A stretch of DNA of 64,000 bases from CAVUQH01 sp963774445 (GCA_963774445.1 CAVZFC010000022.1:124001-188000), one strand, 5' to 3'. Counted from the first letter of the stretch, positions 21,288-31,370 are shown. Program-made: numbers and translations. Notes: generated from the sequence alone by a model not told the origin.

Positions 21288-22729
21288 GGCTGGAAGGCGC
21301 TGGTGAGGCAGCGCTTTGGCGCCAGCTGCGGATCGGGCGTAGCGTCGCACCAGTCCTGGAGCCAGATGCTCACCGGGTGTAGCCACACCTGGTCGCCGCC
21401 CTTGCACTTGTCGTAGTCGCCGTCTCCCCGGTACGCGGGGCTGTCCTCGTAGCCGCACAGGCCGTAGGGGGCGGTGACGAACGACTGGCCCGGATACTGC
21501 TTCGCCGACGAGCAGTTGCCGGCCCAGTTGGCCGCGCACTGGTTGCCGCTCGGCCCCATGCAGATGCGCATCTGCTTGAACGCGGTCTGCAGATCCCACT
21601 CGGGCGAGTTGCACATGTACGCGCCCTTGTGGACGACGTACGGTCCCGACGGCAGGCTCTGCGTCCAGCCGCTCTGCGGCGTGTAATACCACTTGGTCGT
21701 CACGCCCTGGCCGTCGATCGAGATCCAGGTGTAGACGCCCAGCTCTGCGCCGACGAAGATGTTGCCGTAGGAGGCGCCCTCTCGGTAGGGGAAGACCTTC
21801 TTCTCCGAGGCCGGGACCAGACCCGATGATGCCGTCGCGGTGAAGCCGCGATACGTGTCGGTCGAGTCGTACGGGCGACCGATCAGCGCGTAGCTGCCCC
21901 GATCCGGGCAGGTGAAGGTGATCGTCGGCCGGCTGCACGCCGGCCACTGGGTGGTCACGTAGTGAGCACCGCCGCGGTCACAGCCGTATGGCCGGTCACA
22001 AACGCGGACCAGGTCCGACCCGGTGCAGTTGATGTTGACCGTCACCGACGAGCGGGGCGAGCAGGTGCCGACCCAGCCGACATCCCAGCCGCAGTTCTCG
22101 TCGCCGTAGCTCGCGCTGGAGCACGGCTCCTGGCTGGCGATCGGCTTGCCGTTGGCCGGCATCGGGTCGGCGGGGATGAACGGATCTTCGTGCGCGTCCA
22201 TGCCGCGCATCGACAGCATCACGTGGGCGCCGAAAGCGTTGAGCCGGCTGAGCAGACACGCGCTGACCTTTTCCTGGCAGTCAGTGTCGCCGGCGACGCC
22301 GCCGCTCTGCCACTGCGGGCAAAAGCCGAGGCCGCCGTGGTAGGTCTCGCTCTGACTGTTGTACGGGTTGCGCCACTTCACCTCGGCGCCATCGCTGAGC
22401 GCACAGCTCACCAGGTATTTCATGAACACCCGCGTGTCGGGGTCGGCGGTGACCGCGCGCAGCGCCAGCGCCTTCGAGTCGGTGCGCACCGCATAGGTGC
22501 TGGTCGACAGCGAGTTGTCCAGCAGGTACTGGATCCCGGTCGGGTGCGTGGTCAGGCCGTTCCAGGTGATCCCGTTCCAGGTGATCCCATTCCAGGTGAT
22601 CCCGAAGGAGGGGGCGCCGGTCAGGGCCTGATCGGAGGCACCGACGTCGCCGTCATCGACGACGCAGGAGGAGGCCGAGGCCAGAAGGAGGAGGCTGGAT
22701 GCAGCGATGCAGAGCTTGGCGGATTTCAT
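21284..22729 (-). CDS. Cys-rich lipoprotein with GITWN repeats
   Basis: The 481-residue protein has a lipoprotein signal (KLCIAASSLLLLASASSC), then three tandem GITWN units. The remainder (about 70-480) is Cys-rich, with more than 20 cysteines, suggesting a disulphide-bonded extracytoplasmic domain. Repeated features are TCPDRGSYALIGRPYD, YGNIFVGAELGVYTW and WLQDWCDATPDPQ. I do not recognise a named enzyme family. AGAGG lies about eight bases upstream of the ATG. It lies between two Ser/Thr kinase genes and is translationally coupled to the second, so it is likely part of their signalling system. Confidence 0.75.
   Translation of the reverse strand: MKSAKLCIAASSLLLLASASSCVVDDGDVGASDQALTGAPSFGITWNGITWNGITWNGLTTHPTGIQYLLDNSLSTSTYAVRTDSKALALRAVTADPDTRVFMKYLVSCALSDGAEVKWRNPYNSQSETYHGGLGFCPQWQSGGVAGDTDCQEKVSACLLSRLNAFGAHVMLSMRGMDAHEDPFIPADPMPANGKPIASQEPCSSASYGDENCGWDVGWVGTCSPRSSVTVNINCTGSDLVRVCDRPYGCDRGGAHYVTTQWPACSRPTITFTCPDRGSYALIGRPYDSTDTYRGFTATASSGLVPASEKKVFPYREGASYGNIFVGAELGVYTWISIDGQGVTTKWYYTPQSGWTQSLPSGPYVVHKGAYMCNSPEWDLQTAFKQMRICMGPSGNQCAANWAGNCSSAKQYPGQSFVTAPYGLCGYEDSPAYRGDGDYDKCKGGDQVWLHPVSIWLQDWCDATPDPQLAPKRCLTSAFQP
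22560..22604. repeat. Three 15-bp tandem repeats encoding GITWN
   Basis: Units at 22560-22574, 22575-22589 and 22590-22604 differ at one base only and encode three GITWN pentapeptides just after the lipoprotein tether. Confidence 0.9.
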
Positions 22730-22782
22730 GGGGACCTCTTTCGCGAGCAAGGAGAACCGGCGCGCGAATTTGTGAAGCCGAC

Positions 22783-25700
22783 CTAGCGATCCGATAGCGG
22801 GATCGTCTCCGCCAGGGCTGCCAGCCGGGGCGCCAGAGCGCTGCTTTTTCCGGTGATTTCCATCGCTTCGTCGATCCAGGCGCGGGCCAGTGAAGGCGCG
22901 CCGGTCGCCGCCGCTGCGGTCGCCGCCAGGGCGCGGATCTCGATCCGCTCCTCGGTGAGCGCCTCCCGGTCGGCCCGCTCGGCCAGGGATCGCCACGCGG
23001 GCGGCGCGGGGGGCGTTCGGAGTAGTGCGCTACAGAGCATGCTGACGGCCTCGAACATCAACCTTGCCGATGGCGGCGCCGCCGGTAAGTCGCATGTTCG
23101 TGTGATCCAGTCGAGGTATTCCTCCGCCTCCCGGGCCTCCGGCTCGGCGCGGGCGGCGTGGAGTCGCGCCAGGAGCAGGGCGTCGTCGACCGGCGCGTAC
23201 TCGGTGACGAACGCCAGCTGCAGCTCGCGCGCCCGCCGCGCCAGCGGCATGGCCGCCTCGATATCTCCCCGCCACAGCTCCAGCTCGGCCAGGTTGAACG
23301 ACACCGCCCGCTCGAGCTGCGCGTTGCCCAGCTCGCGGCTCAGCTGGACGCAGACCGCCAGCTCGCGGGCGGCCCGGTCGAGGTCGTGGTTGCGGATCCA
23401 CAGCATCTGCCGGTTGGTATGGGCGGCGGCCAGGTGAAAGTCGTCGCCGGTCGCCGTGCACAGCGCGACCACCTCGTCGAACACCTCCTCGGCGCGCGCC
23501 TGCTCTCCCGCGTAGGTCAGCGCGGGGCCCAGGAGGAGTAGCGCGATGACCCGGGTCTCGTACCGCTGCAGCGCTTGCGCCCGCGCGGCGACCCCGGTCA
23601 GCGCGGCGGCGGCCTCGGCGTACTGCTCGTCGCGGTAGGCCGAGCGCGCCATCGCCAGGTCGGCGGTCACGGCCAGGGCCGGGTCGGCCAGCTCGGCGGC
23701 CAGCTGGTTTGCCCGCTCGGCCAGCGCGCGCGAGCCCTGATTGTCCTGGCACCAGTCCAGCGCGGTCGCTTCTTCCAACAATAGATGCGCCACCGTCGTC
23801 CGCTCGCCGTCCGCCTCGGCGATGGCGCGGGCCGCGCGCAGGTCGGCGATGGCGTGGTCGAAGCGCTGCATGCGGTAGCGCACCTGGCCGCGACCGGCCA
23901 GGGCGGTGCCGGCGACGCGGCTGCCCGGCTCCGCCTGCTCCAGCGCCTGGCTGTAGTGCTCTTCGGCGCGGGCGTAGTCGTGGCGTGTGCGCAGCCGATC
24001 GGCGAGCTCGGCGTGGGCCTGGGCGGCCAGCTCGGCGCGGCCGGCGCCGGCGGCGTGCCGCGCGATCCGTTCGAGGGGCGCCGCTTCGGCTCGCTGCTCG
24101 AGATCGGCGTGTGCCGCCCGGTGCAGGCTACGCGCGCGGTCGCGCGGCGTAGCTGCCGACAACGCCGCCACCAGCAGCGGCGAGCGCACCGCCCAGCCGT
24201 CGCCCTCCGGTCGGACGACGTCGCGGCGGCCTAGCCGCGCCAGCCCGGCAGCGGCATCGAGCTCGCGCAGCGGGTCGCCGTCGGCGAGCTGCGCCTGCAT
24301 TCCCTCGAGGTCGGCGGTGGTGAACCGCTCGCCGAGCACGGCGCAGGCCCGGGCCAGCGGTACCAGCGATTGCGGCAGTCGGCCGATCACGTGGTCGCCC
24401 AGCCGTCCGGCCAGTGGGCGCGCGGCCGCGGCCAGGAGCTCGTCGGCGGCGACGTAGTAGCCGACCTGGCTATCGTTGGTGCGAACCACGCCGGCTTCGC
24501 GCACGGCCCGGGCCAGCTCGACCAGGTTGGCGGGGACCCCGCCGGCCAGCTCGACCAGGCGGTCGAGCACCGGGCCGGGCACGAACTCGATCGGGTGGAG
24601 CAGCGCGGTCAGCGCCGCGCGTGCCGCATCTGGCGGCAGCGGCGCCAGCGCGAACCAGGCGCCGGCGCCCGCGCGGTTGCCCCACCCGGCGCGACTGTCC
24701 GCCAGCGCCGGAGTGGCGGCAACGCAGACCGCGGCGCCGGTCATGGTCGCCAGCTCGATGCCGTCGAGGACTGCGTGCGGCGCCCGGTGCGCGTCGTCGA
24801 CCATCAGGACGCCCGGCCCGACGGCGCGGATCGCGGCGGCCACGGCGCGGGCGGTCGCCTGGCGCAGCGCGCCCGGCGCCTCGAGCAGCGCGGCGAGCCG
24901 CGGATCGTCCTCGGCGACCAGACCGGTCGCCAGCTCGGCGGCCAGGCGCGCGGCCGCGGGGAGCTCTCCCGGCGCGCGTTGCCCCAGCCCGGCCAGCGCC
25001 GCCTCCCACGGGCCGCTGCCGCTGCCCAGCGCCAGGAGCTGGCGGACCAGCGCGTCGCTGTCGGCTCCGCTGGTTGCCCGGACGCAGTGGACGGCGATGC
25101 CGCCCGCGCGCAGCCTCTGCGCGGCGGCCGCCAGCACCCGGCTCTTGCCCATGCCGGGCTCGCCCAGGATCGTCGCCAGGCGCCCGGTCGGGGCGTCGCC
25201 GGTGAGCTGGGCGACGAGCCGGTCCAGGAGCTCGTCGCGTGCCACCAGCGCCACGGCGTCGGCGTCGATCGGCGCCAGCTCGAGCTCGCGCCCGCGGTCG
25301 CTGCCGGTCCGCGCGAGCAGGCGCGCCGCGTCCGGGGTCAACGCCGGCGCCGCCCCGGTCGCCGGCGGCCAGGTTGACGGATCGAGCGCCGCGCCCGTGG
25401 GTCGCGGCCCCCGCCGCCCGCGCACCACTCGCAGCTCCGCGGCGTGGATCCGGAGCTCTCCGGCGTCGAGGGTGCGCGCCGCCTCGTCGGCCAGCGCGCG
25501 CGCCGCGCGCAGCCCGGCGGCCGGTGAGGTCGCCTCGACGATGGCGATCACGTAGTGGGAGCCGGTCACGGCGCCGACCACACCGCCCGCCGCGCGCACC
25601 ATCGCGCTCACCCGGGGCAGGGCGGCGTCGGTGCGCAGGGCGACGAGGGCGGTGAGCAGCGCGCCAGCGTGGGCGACGGTGGGCGCCTCGGCCAGGGTCG

Positions 25701-26652
25701 GGGCCTCGGCCGGCGCCAGCGCGTCGGTCCGCGCCAGTGCCTGGGCCAGCGCCTCGACCATCGCGGTCACCGACGGGAAGCGCGCGGTTGGCGCCTTGGC
25801 CATGGCCCGCGCCAGCACCGCGTCCACCCCGCGCGGCAGCGGCGCCAGCGCCGATGCGTCCGGCACCCGGGCGGTGGCGTGGGCCAGGCGCAGGCCGGCG
25901 ACATCGCCGGCGAACGGCGGGCGGCCGGTCAGGATCTCGAAGGCGATGACGCCGGCGGCGTAGCGGTCGGCGGCGGGGCCCGCGGCCCGTGCGTTGTCCC
26001 ACTGCTCCGGCGCCATGTAGTGCAGCGTGCCCATCCGCTCGCCGGTCCGGGTGATGCTGGTGTCGTCGGTGGCGGCGCCGGTCGCGCCGCGCCGGGCCAG
26101 GCCGAAGTCGATCACCCGCACCGCGCCGCCGCAAAAGAACAGGTTCTCCGGCTTGAGATCGCGGTGGGCGATGCCGGCGGCGTGGAGCGCATCCACGGCC
26201 GCGGCCAGGGCGCGCAGCTCCGTCACCGCATCGCCGGGCCCAGCACGGACCCGCCCGGCCAGACGCTCGGCCAGCGAATCGCTGCCGAGGTGCTCCATCG
26301 CCAGCCACCGCCGGCCGTCGGCCGTGTGGCCGTCAGCCGCCAGGGCAGGGGCCACGCCGCCGCTCAGGCTGCCCAGCACCTCGACCTCCCGGTCGGCGCG
26401 GGCATCCGCCGCCCGCCGCAGCAGCTTGACGGCCACGGTGCGGCCCGCGCCGTCCCGCGCCTCGAAGACGTCGGCGAAACCGCCCTGGCCGCAGCGGCCT
26501 ACGATGGTCAGCCCGGGCAACGCCGGTGCGGGCTCTGTCGGGGGATCGCCGGACCGATCGCCGGCGCTGGTGGTCCCGATCGTCCCGGCGCCCGGGTGGT
26601 CCGCACATGCGCTGTCACGTGACAGTCTCCTGTGACATACGGTGCATCGCAT
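22783..26652 (-). CDS. Giant Ser/Thr kinase - AAA ATPase - TPR regulator
   Basis: The 1289-residue protein has an N-terminal zinc-ribbon-like motif (CTVCHRRLSRDSACADH). A complete Hanks kinase follows (about 48-305; GQGGFADVFEARD, VAVK, HRDLKPENLFF, VIDFGLARR, APEQ). A degenerate nucleotide-cyclase-like segment (about 325-440) comes next, then an AAA-16/STAND ATPase with Walker A GEPGMGKSR (about 495) and Walker B VLMVDDAH (about 612). Many TPR-like helical repeats make up about 880-1280. This layout is typical of large myxobacterial signalling proteins: the kinase may be controlled by the ATPase and a TPR-bound ligand. All kinase motifs are intact, unlike the kinase at the end of the same operon. 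The ATG at 26652 keeps the zinc ribbon. Confidence 0.9.
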   Translation of the reverse strand: MRCTVCHRRLSRDSACADHPGAGTIGTTSAGDRSGDPPTEPAPALPGLTIVGRCGQGGFADVFEARDGAGRTVAVKLLRRAADARADREVEVLGSLSGGVAPALAADGHTADGRRWLAMEHLGSDSLAERLAGRVRAGPGDAVTELRALAAAVDALHAAGIAHRDLKPENLFFCGGAVRVIDFGLARRGATGAATDDTSITRTGERMGTLHYMAPEQWDNARAAGPAADRYAAGVIAFEILTGRPPFAGDVAGLRLAHATARVPDASALAPLPRGVDAVLARAMAKAPTARFPSVTAMVEALAQALARTDALAPAEAPTLAEAPTVAHAGALLTALVALRTDAALPRVSAMVRAAGGVVGAVTGSHYVIAIVEATSPAAGLRAARALADEAARTLDAGELRIHAAELRVVRGRRGPRPTGAALDPSTWPPATGAAPALTPDAARLLARTGSDRGRELELAPIDADAVALVARDELLDRLVAQLTGDAPTGRLATILGEPGMGKSRVLAAAAQRLRAGGIAVHCVRATSGADSDALVRQLLALGSGSGPWEAALAGLGQRAPGELPAAARLAAELATGLVAEDDPRLAALLEAPGALRQATARAVAAAIRAVGPGVLMVDDAHRAPHAVLDGIELATMTGAAVCVAATPALADSRAGWGNRAGAGAWFALAPLPPDAARAALTALLHPIEFVPGPVLDRLVELAGGVPANLVELARAVREAGVVRTNDSQVGYYVAADELLAAAARPLAGRLGDHVIGRLPQSLVPLARACAVLGERFTTADLEGMQAQLADGDPLRELDAAAGLARLGRRDVVRPEGDGWAVRSPLLVAALSAATPRDRARSLHRAAHADLEQRAEAAPLERIARHAAGAGRAELAAQAHAELADRLRTRHDYARAEEHYSQALEQAEPGSRVAGTALAGRGQVRYRMQRFDHAIADLRAARAIAEADGERTTVAHLLLEEATALDWCQDNQGSRALAERANQLAAELADPALAVTADLAMARSAYRDEQYAEAAAALTGVAARAQALQRYETRVIALLLLGPALTYAGEQARAEEVFDEVVALCTATGDDFHLAAAHTNRQMLWIRNHDLDRAARELAVCVQLSRELGNAQLERAVSFNLAELELWRGDIEAAMPLARRARELQLAFVTEYAPVDDALLLARLHAARAEPEAREAEEYLDWITRTCDLPAAPPSARLMFEAVSMLCSALLRTPPAPPAWRSLAERADREALTEERIEIRALAATAAAATGAPSLARAWIDEAMEITGKSSALAPRLAALAETIPLSDR
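26612..26625. promoter_or_regulatory. Perfect 14-bp palindrome, candidate operator
   Basis: CTGTCACGTGACAG is perfectly symmetrical and is followed by TGTGACA at 26631. It lies within the first codons of the giant kinase gene, close to the divergent regulator gene. A binding site for a dimeric regulator is possible, but chance within coding DNA cannot be excluded. Confidence 0.3.
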
Positions 26653-26782
26653 GGTCGGGTCACCCGGCGCGCCGGCGCGCCGTCCCCGCGGAGCGCCGCC
26701 AAAATCCGGTCAGAACAAGAGTTTGGCCCAGTATGCCACCCCCGCTGGGGAGTTGGCACGTGCGTCGCATCCACCCCCGCCC

Positions 26783-27142
26783 ATGAGCCTCCCCCTGCAA
26801 AGCCTGAGCAATCCGATTCCCGCCAACTCTGTCACCATCGTGGTCAACACGCCCGAAGGCCCCGTGGTCGTCGAGGCCGACGTCTCGTCCACCCAGGCCA
26901 AGCGAGTCCTGGCCATGGCCAAGTCGCTGCGCGATTCGGCCAACGAGCGGCCGCCGCTCAGCCCCCGCGAGAAGCAGGTGCTCGGCTGCCTCTCCCGCGG
27001 CCTGTCCTACAAGCAGGTCGCCGGCGAGCTGGAGATCAGCATCGACACCGTGCGCACCTACGTCCGAGCCCTCTACCGCAAGCTCGGCGCGCACAGCGTG
27101 ACCGAAGCGATCTGCCGCGCCCGCGAGTTGGCGCTCGTCTAG
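26783..27142 (+). CDS. LuxR-type HTH regulator
   Basis: The 119-residue protein has a short N-terminal beta region (VTIVVNTPEGPVVVEADVS) and a C-terminal LuxR/GerE helix-turn-helix (about 55-115; LSPREKQVLGCLSRGLSYKQVAGELEISIDTVRTYVRALYRKLG with all usual landmarks). No receiver domain is present. The ATG at 26783 was chosen to leave a divergent promoter region. An upstream in-frame ATG at 26642 would overlap the start of the kinase gene and add a low-complexity tail. It may regulate the divergent kinase operon. Its stop shares CTAG with the convergent permease remnant. Confidence 0.8.
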   Translation: MSLPLQSLSNPIPANSVTIVVNTPEGPVVVEADVSSTQAKRVLAMAKSLRDSANERPPLSPREKQVLGCLSRGLSYKQVAGELEISIDTVRTYVRALYRKLGAHSVTEAICRARELALV

Positions 27143-28627
27143 CCGGCGGCAGCGGCGGCGGCCCGTCGGGGGGCCATCAGCGCCGCGTACAGGCCGCCCG
27201 AGATGAAGAAGCCGACGAACCAGGCATACGTGTAGAGGTTGACGAGAAAGGCGGGCGCGCTGTCGATGGCGCCCGCCTGGACGAGAAAGCCTGGCAGGTT
27301 GGGCAAGACGCCGGCAGCCAGCGCGATGAGGGCGATCGGATTCCACCCGCGGTTGTACTCGTAGGCGCCGTTCTTCTTGAACAGGTCGTTCAACCGACAG
27401 CTTCATCGAGCGAATGATGAAGTAGTCGGCGATGAGGATGCCGGCGATCGGTCCCAGCAGCGCCGAGTAGCCGATCAGCCAGGTGAAGATGTAGGCGCCC
27501 GCCGACTCGAGCAGCTTCCACGGGAACATCACCAGGCCCAGACCGGCGGTCAGGTAGCCGCCCATCTTGAACGAGATCTTGCTGGGCGCGATGTTGGAGA
27601 AGCCGTTGGCCGGCGCGACCACGTTGGCCGCCAGGTTGGTGGTCAGCGTGGCGATGGCCAGGGCGAACAGGCCGACGATCACCGCGCCGCCGCCCATGCG
27701 GCCCATCAGCTCGACCGGATCCCAGATCGCCACGCCGAAGATGGTGACCGTCGCCGACGTCACCGCGACGCTGATGAACGAGAACAGAACCATGGTCGGC
27801 GGCAGGCCGATCGCCTGGCCGACGACCTGGTCGCGCTGGGTGCGGCAGTAGCGGGTGAAGTCGGGGATGTTGAGCGACAGCGTCGCCCAGAAGCCGACCA
27901 TCGCGGTCAGGCTGGGGAAGAAGACGTGGAAGAACTGGCCCTCCTTGGGGCCGCCGGGGGCGAACTGGCTGGGTGCCGACAGCATCTCGCCGAAGCCGCC
28001 GGCCCTGACGTAGGCCCAGATCAGCAGCGCCAGGCCCATGGCGATGAGGAACGGCGCCGCCCAGGTCTCGAGCACGCGGATCGACTCGGTGCCGTTGGCG
28101 ATGAACCAGACGTGCAGCCCCCAGAACAAGAGAAAGCAGATCGTCTGCCAGGCGTCGATGCCCAGCACCGGCAGCGGCGTGCCGACGAACCAGTGGCCCG
28201 ACAGCGCGTTGAGGATGGTGTAGATCGCCGAGCCGCCGACCCAGGTCTGGATGCCGAACCAGCCGCACGCGACCAGGCCGCGGAGGATCGACGGCACGTT
28301 GGCTCCCGCGGTGCCGAACGAGGCGCGCAAGAGCACGGGGAACGGGATGCCGTACTTGGTGCCGGCGTGGCCGACCAGCACCATCGGCACCAGCACGATG
28401 ACGTTGCCCAGAAGGATGGTCAGGATCGCCTGCCACCACGACATCCCCTGCTCGATCAGCGACGACGACAGCATGTAAGTGGGAACGCAGACGACCATGC
28501 CCACCCACAGCGAGGCGATACTGTTCCACCGCCAGGTCCGCCCCTCGGGCGCGGTCGGCGCCAGGTCGTGGTTGTACAGCTGCGGGTCGGCGCCTTCGAT
28601 CGTCAGCGTGGGGGCGTCGCCGCTCAC
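27139..28627 (-). pseudogene. NCS1-family uracil/allantoin-type permease, frameshifted
   Basis: The protein would have about 495 residues and twelve spans. It has the NCS1 hallmarks: RTWRWNSIASLWVGMVVCVPTYML near the N terminus, LLRASFGTAGANVPSILRGLVACGWFGIQTWVGG (about 75-108), SLNIPDFTRYC, and NLAANVVAPANGFSN. Frame is lost near 27394, where one surplus base (G on the coding strand) separates IIRSMKLS from LNDLFKKNGAYEYNRG and the last two spans. Span 27139-28627 is 1489 bases, one more than a multiple of three. It is the last gene of the pyrimidine operon (two bases after preA) and is expected to import uracil or thymine. It may be a true mutation or a sequence error. Confidence 0.8.
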
Positions 28628-28629
28628 GG

Positions 28630-30007
28630 CTACTTTCCGCTCCGCGCGCGCACGCTGGCGTCCAGGCTGCCCGGCTGCAGGTCGTCGCCGCGGCCGACGA
28701 CGTCGCTCCAGGTCTCTTTCTCGGGTGCGCGGCGGCGCTCGACCATGCTGATGCAGTCGTCAACCGGGCAGACCAGCTGGCACAGGTTGCAGCCGACGCA
28801 CTCGTCGGCGTGGACCCACGGTACCCGGACGCCGGCCGGCGCGGCGGCGGCGGTGGCCGCGCGATCCGGCACCGCCGGGAAGTGAGTGTGGCCGGCCGCG
28901 CGCCGATCCTCGTCGCTCATGCCGGGGATGTGGATGCACTGGTGCGAGCCGTCCATGCAGGCGACGAAGCACAGCTGGCAGCCGATGCACTTCTGTGCGT
29001 CGATCTCGGCGACGGTGTGGAAGTTGAGGTCCAGCTCGCCCCAGTCGACGTACTGCGGCACCGCGGCGCCGACCAGCTCGCTGACCGAGCTCATTCCCTT
29101 GTCGTCGAGGAAGTCCGACAACCCCTCGATCATGTCCTCGACGATGCGGTAGCCGTAGTGCATCACCGCGGTGCAGACCTGCACCGTGGTCGAGCCCAGC
29201 GCGATGAACTCTGCCGCGTCGCGCCAGCTGGCGATGCCGCCGATGCCGCTGATCGGCGGCACGTTGGGCAGCCGCGCGACCTGTCCCAGCAGGTGCAGCG
29301 CGATCGGCTTGACCGCCGGGCCGCAGTAGCCGCCGTTGGTCGAACGCGCCACCGACGCGGGGCAGCGGCACCATCCGCTCGAGGTCGACGCCGACGATCG
29401 ACTTGACGGTGTTGATCAGGCTCAGCGCGTTGGCGCCGGCGCCGATCGCGGCCTCGGCCGGCTCGGTGATGTCGCCGACGTTGGGCGTCAGCTTGATGAT
29501 CACCGGCACGTTGGCGTGGTCCATGACCCAGCCGGTGATCTCGCGCAGCACCTTGGGCTCGGCGCCGACCGCCGAGCCCATGCCGCGCTCGCACATGCCG
29601 TGGGGGCAGCCGAAGTTGAGCTCCAGGGCGTCGGCGCCGGTGTCCTCGGCCTTCTTGATGATCTCGGCCCACTCCTCCTTGGTGTCGACCATCAGGGAGG
29701 CGACCAGCACGTTCTTCGGGTAGCGCTTCTTGACCTCGGTCATCTCGCGCAGGTTGACGTCGAGCGGGCGGTCGGTGATGAGCTCGATGTTGTTGAGCCC
29801 GGCCAGTCGCGTCGAGCCGTAGTCGATGCCACCGAAGCGGCTCGACACGTTGACGATCGGGTTGCCCAGGGTCTTCCACACCGCGCCGCCCCAGCCGGCG
29901 TCGAAGGCGCGCATCACCTGGTCGCCGGTGTTGGTCGGCGGCGCCGACGCCAGCCAGAACGGATTGGGGCTCTCGATGCCGCAGAAGTCGATCTTGAGAT
30001 CGGCCAT
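28630..30007 (-). pseudogene. preA: Dihydropyrimidine dehydrogenase subunit PreA, frameshifted
   Basis: PreA with PreT reduces uracil and thymine with NADH. The N-terminal part (LKIDFCGIESPNPFWLASAPPTN; ELNFGCPHGM; IIKLTPNVGDI) is the FMN-binding barrel, with the catalytic-type Cys in FGCPHG. The C-terminal part has two 4Fe-4S motifs (CIGCQLCFVAC and CVGCNLCQLVCPV). One surplus base near 29347 splits PLPRVGG from RSTNGGYCGPAVKPIALH. Length is 1378 bases (3n+1). Start ATG 30007 has a strong GAGGAGGAA. It follows preT after 33 bases. Without the extra base the product is about 458 residues, normal for the family. Confidence 0.85.
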
Positions 30008-30040
30008 TGGTTCCTCCTCGCCTCGCTCTCGTGCCTGGGC

Positions 30041-31370
30041 TCAGCCCAGGGCCGCGGTGATGGCGCGAGCCGCCAGCTTGCCGTGTTGGGCCGCGTTGAC
30101 CACTTCTTTGCCGCCGTTGACGCAGTCGCCGCCGGCGTAGACCTTGGGGTTGCCGGTCTGCTGCGTATCCGGATCGACGACGACGCGACCGCTCGGGTCA
30201 ACCTCGACGCCGGGGAACGCCGCGGCCAGGCCGGTCATGCGCGCCTGGCCGATGGCCACGACGATGAGATCGGCGGCGATGCGCTCGGGCGCGGTGCCGT
30301 CCGCGCCGGCCGCGACCAGGAGGGCCGTGGCGCGTCCGTCCTCGACCTCGACCGACACCGGTTGGCGCTGCTCGAATCAGGCGGACCCCCTCGCGCCGGG
30401 CGCCGTCCATCTCGTGGCGGTAGCCGGACATGTCGGCTGCGGTGCGGCGGTAGACCATGGTCACCTTCGGCACGCCCAGCTTGGCCAGCTCGCGGGCGGC
30501 GTCGATGGCGGTGTTGCCGCCGCCGACGACCACCGCGCGGCCGATGTCGCCCAGCGCCAGGGTCGAGTCGGTCTTGATCCGCTCGATCAGCGCGGTCGCG
30601 CCGATCACCCCCTGGGCGTCGTCACCCGGCACGCCCATGCGCCGGTCGGAGCCCAGGCCGAGGCCGAGGAAGACCGCGTTGTACTCCTCGAGCAGCGACG
30701 AGGCCGACACCTGGCCGGCGCCGGCCTCGCCGTCGGTTACCTCGACGCCGGTGCGCAGCTCGATCTTGCCCAGGCGCAGCAGCATCTCGATCTCGGACAG
30801 GGCGTCCGGCGCGTACAGCTTGTACGGCGCGATGCCGAAGGTGTTGAGGCCGCCGGGCAGCGAGCTCTTCTCGAAGATCACCGCGGCGTGACCGGCCAGC
30901 GCCAGGTGGCCGGCGGCGGCCAGCGACGCCGGACCGGCGCCGACCAGGGCGATCTGTTTGCCGGTCGGCGGCCGCCGGCTGCGCGCGAGCAGCTCCGGGT
31001 CGCGGCGCATGGTCGTCTCGGTGGCGAAGCGCTGCAGCCGGCCGATGGCGATCGGCTCGCGCCCCCAGGTGTTGTAGACGCATGCGCCGGCGCACAACAC
31101 TTCGACCGGGCAGGAGCGCCCACACGAGTAGCCGAGCAGGTTGTCGTGCCAGATTGTCCGCGCCGATCCGCGGATGTTGCCGGTGGCGATCTTGTGGATG
31201 AAGGTGGGGATGTCGATGCCGGTCGGGCAGGCCTGCACGCACGGCGCGTCGACGCAGTAGATGCAGCGGTTCGCCTCGGTGAGGGCCTCGGCCTTGCTGT
31301 ACAGCGGCTTCTTGTCCGCGAGGCGGGTCTCGAGGCGCGGCTCGGCGAGGTCGAAGTCGGGCTTCCTCAC
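30041..31370 (-). pseudogene. preT: Dihydropyrimidine dehydrogenase subunit PreT, frameshifted
   Basis: PreT is the GltD-like FAD/NADH partner of PreA. The N-terminal Fe-S region has CIYCVDAPCVQACPTGIDIP and CGRSCPVEVLCAGACVY. The FAD loop is ALVGAGPASLAAAG, and the NAD loop VVVGGGNTAID. The end (VYAGGDCVNGGKEVVNAAQHGK) is typical. One surplus base near 30371 joins REGVRLIR to QRQPVSVEVEDG in another frame; the span is 1330 bases (3n+1). The GTG start at 31370 overlaps the aminotransferase stop by four bases. It would be about 442 residues if repaired. It is the second frameshifted gene of this pair of partners. Confidence 0.85.

Noticed and set aside
26642..26782. LuxR-type gene starting at ATG 26642
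   Set aside because: This would overlap the start codon of the divergent giant kinase and code an unconserved Arg/Pro/Ala-rich tail; ATG 26783 was kept.
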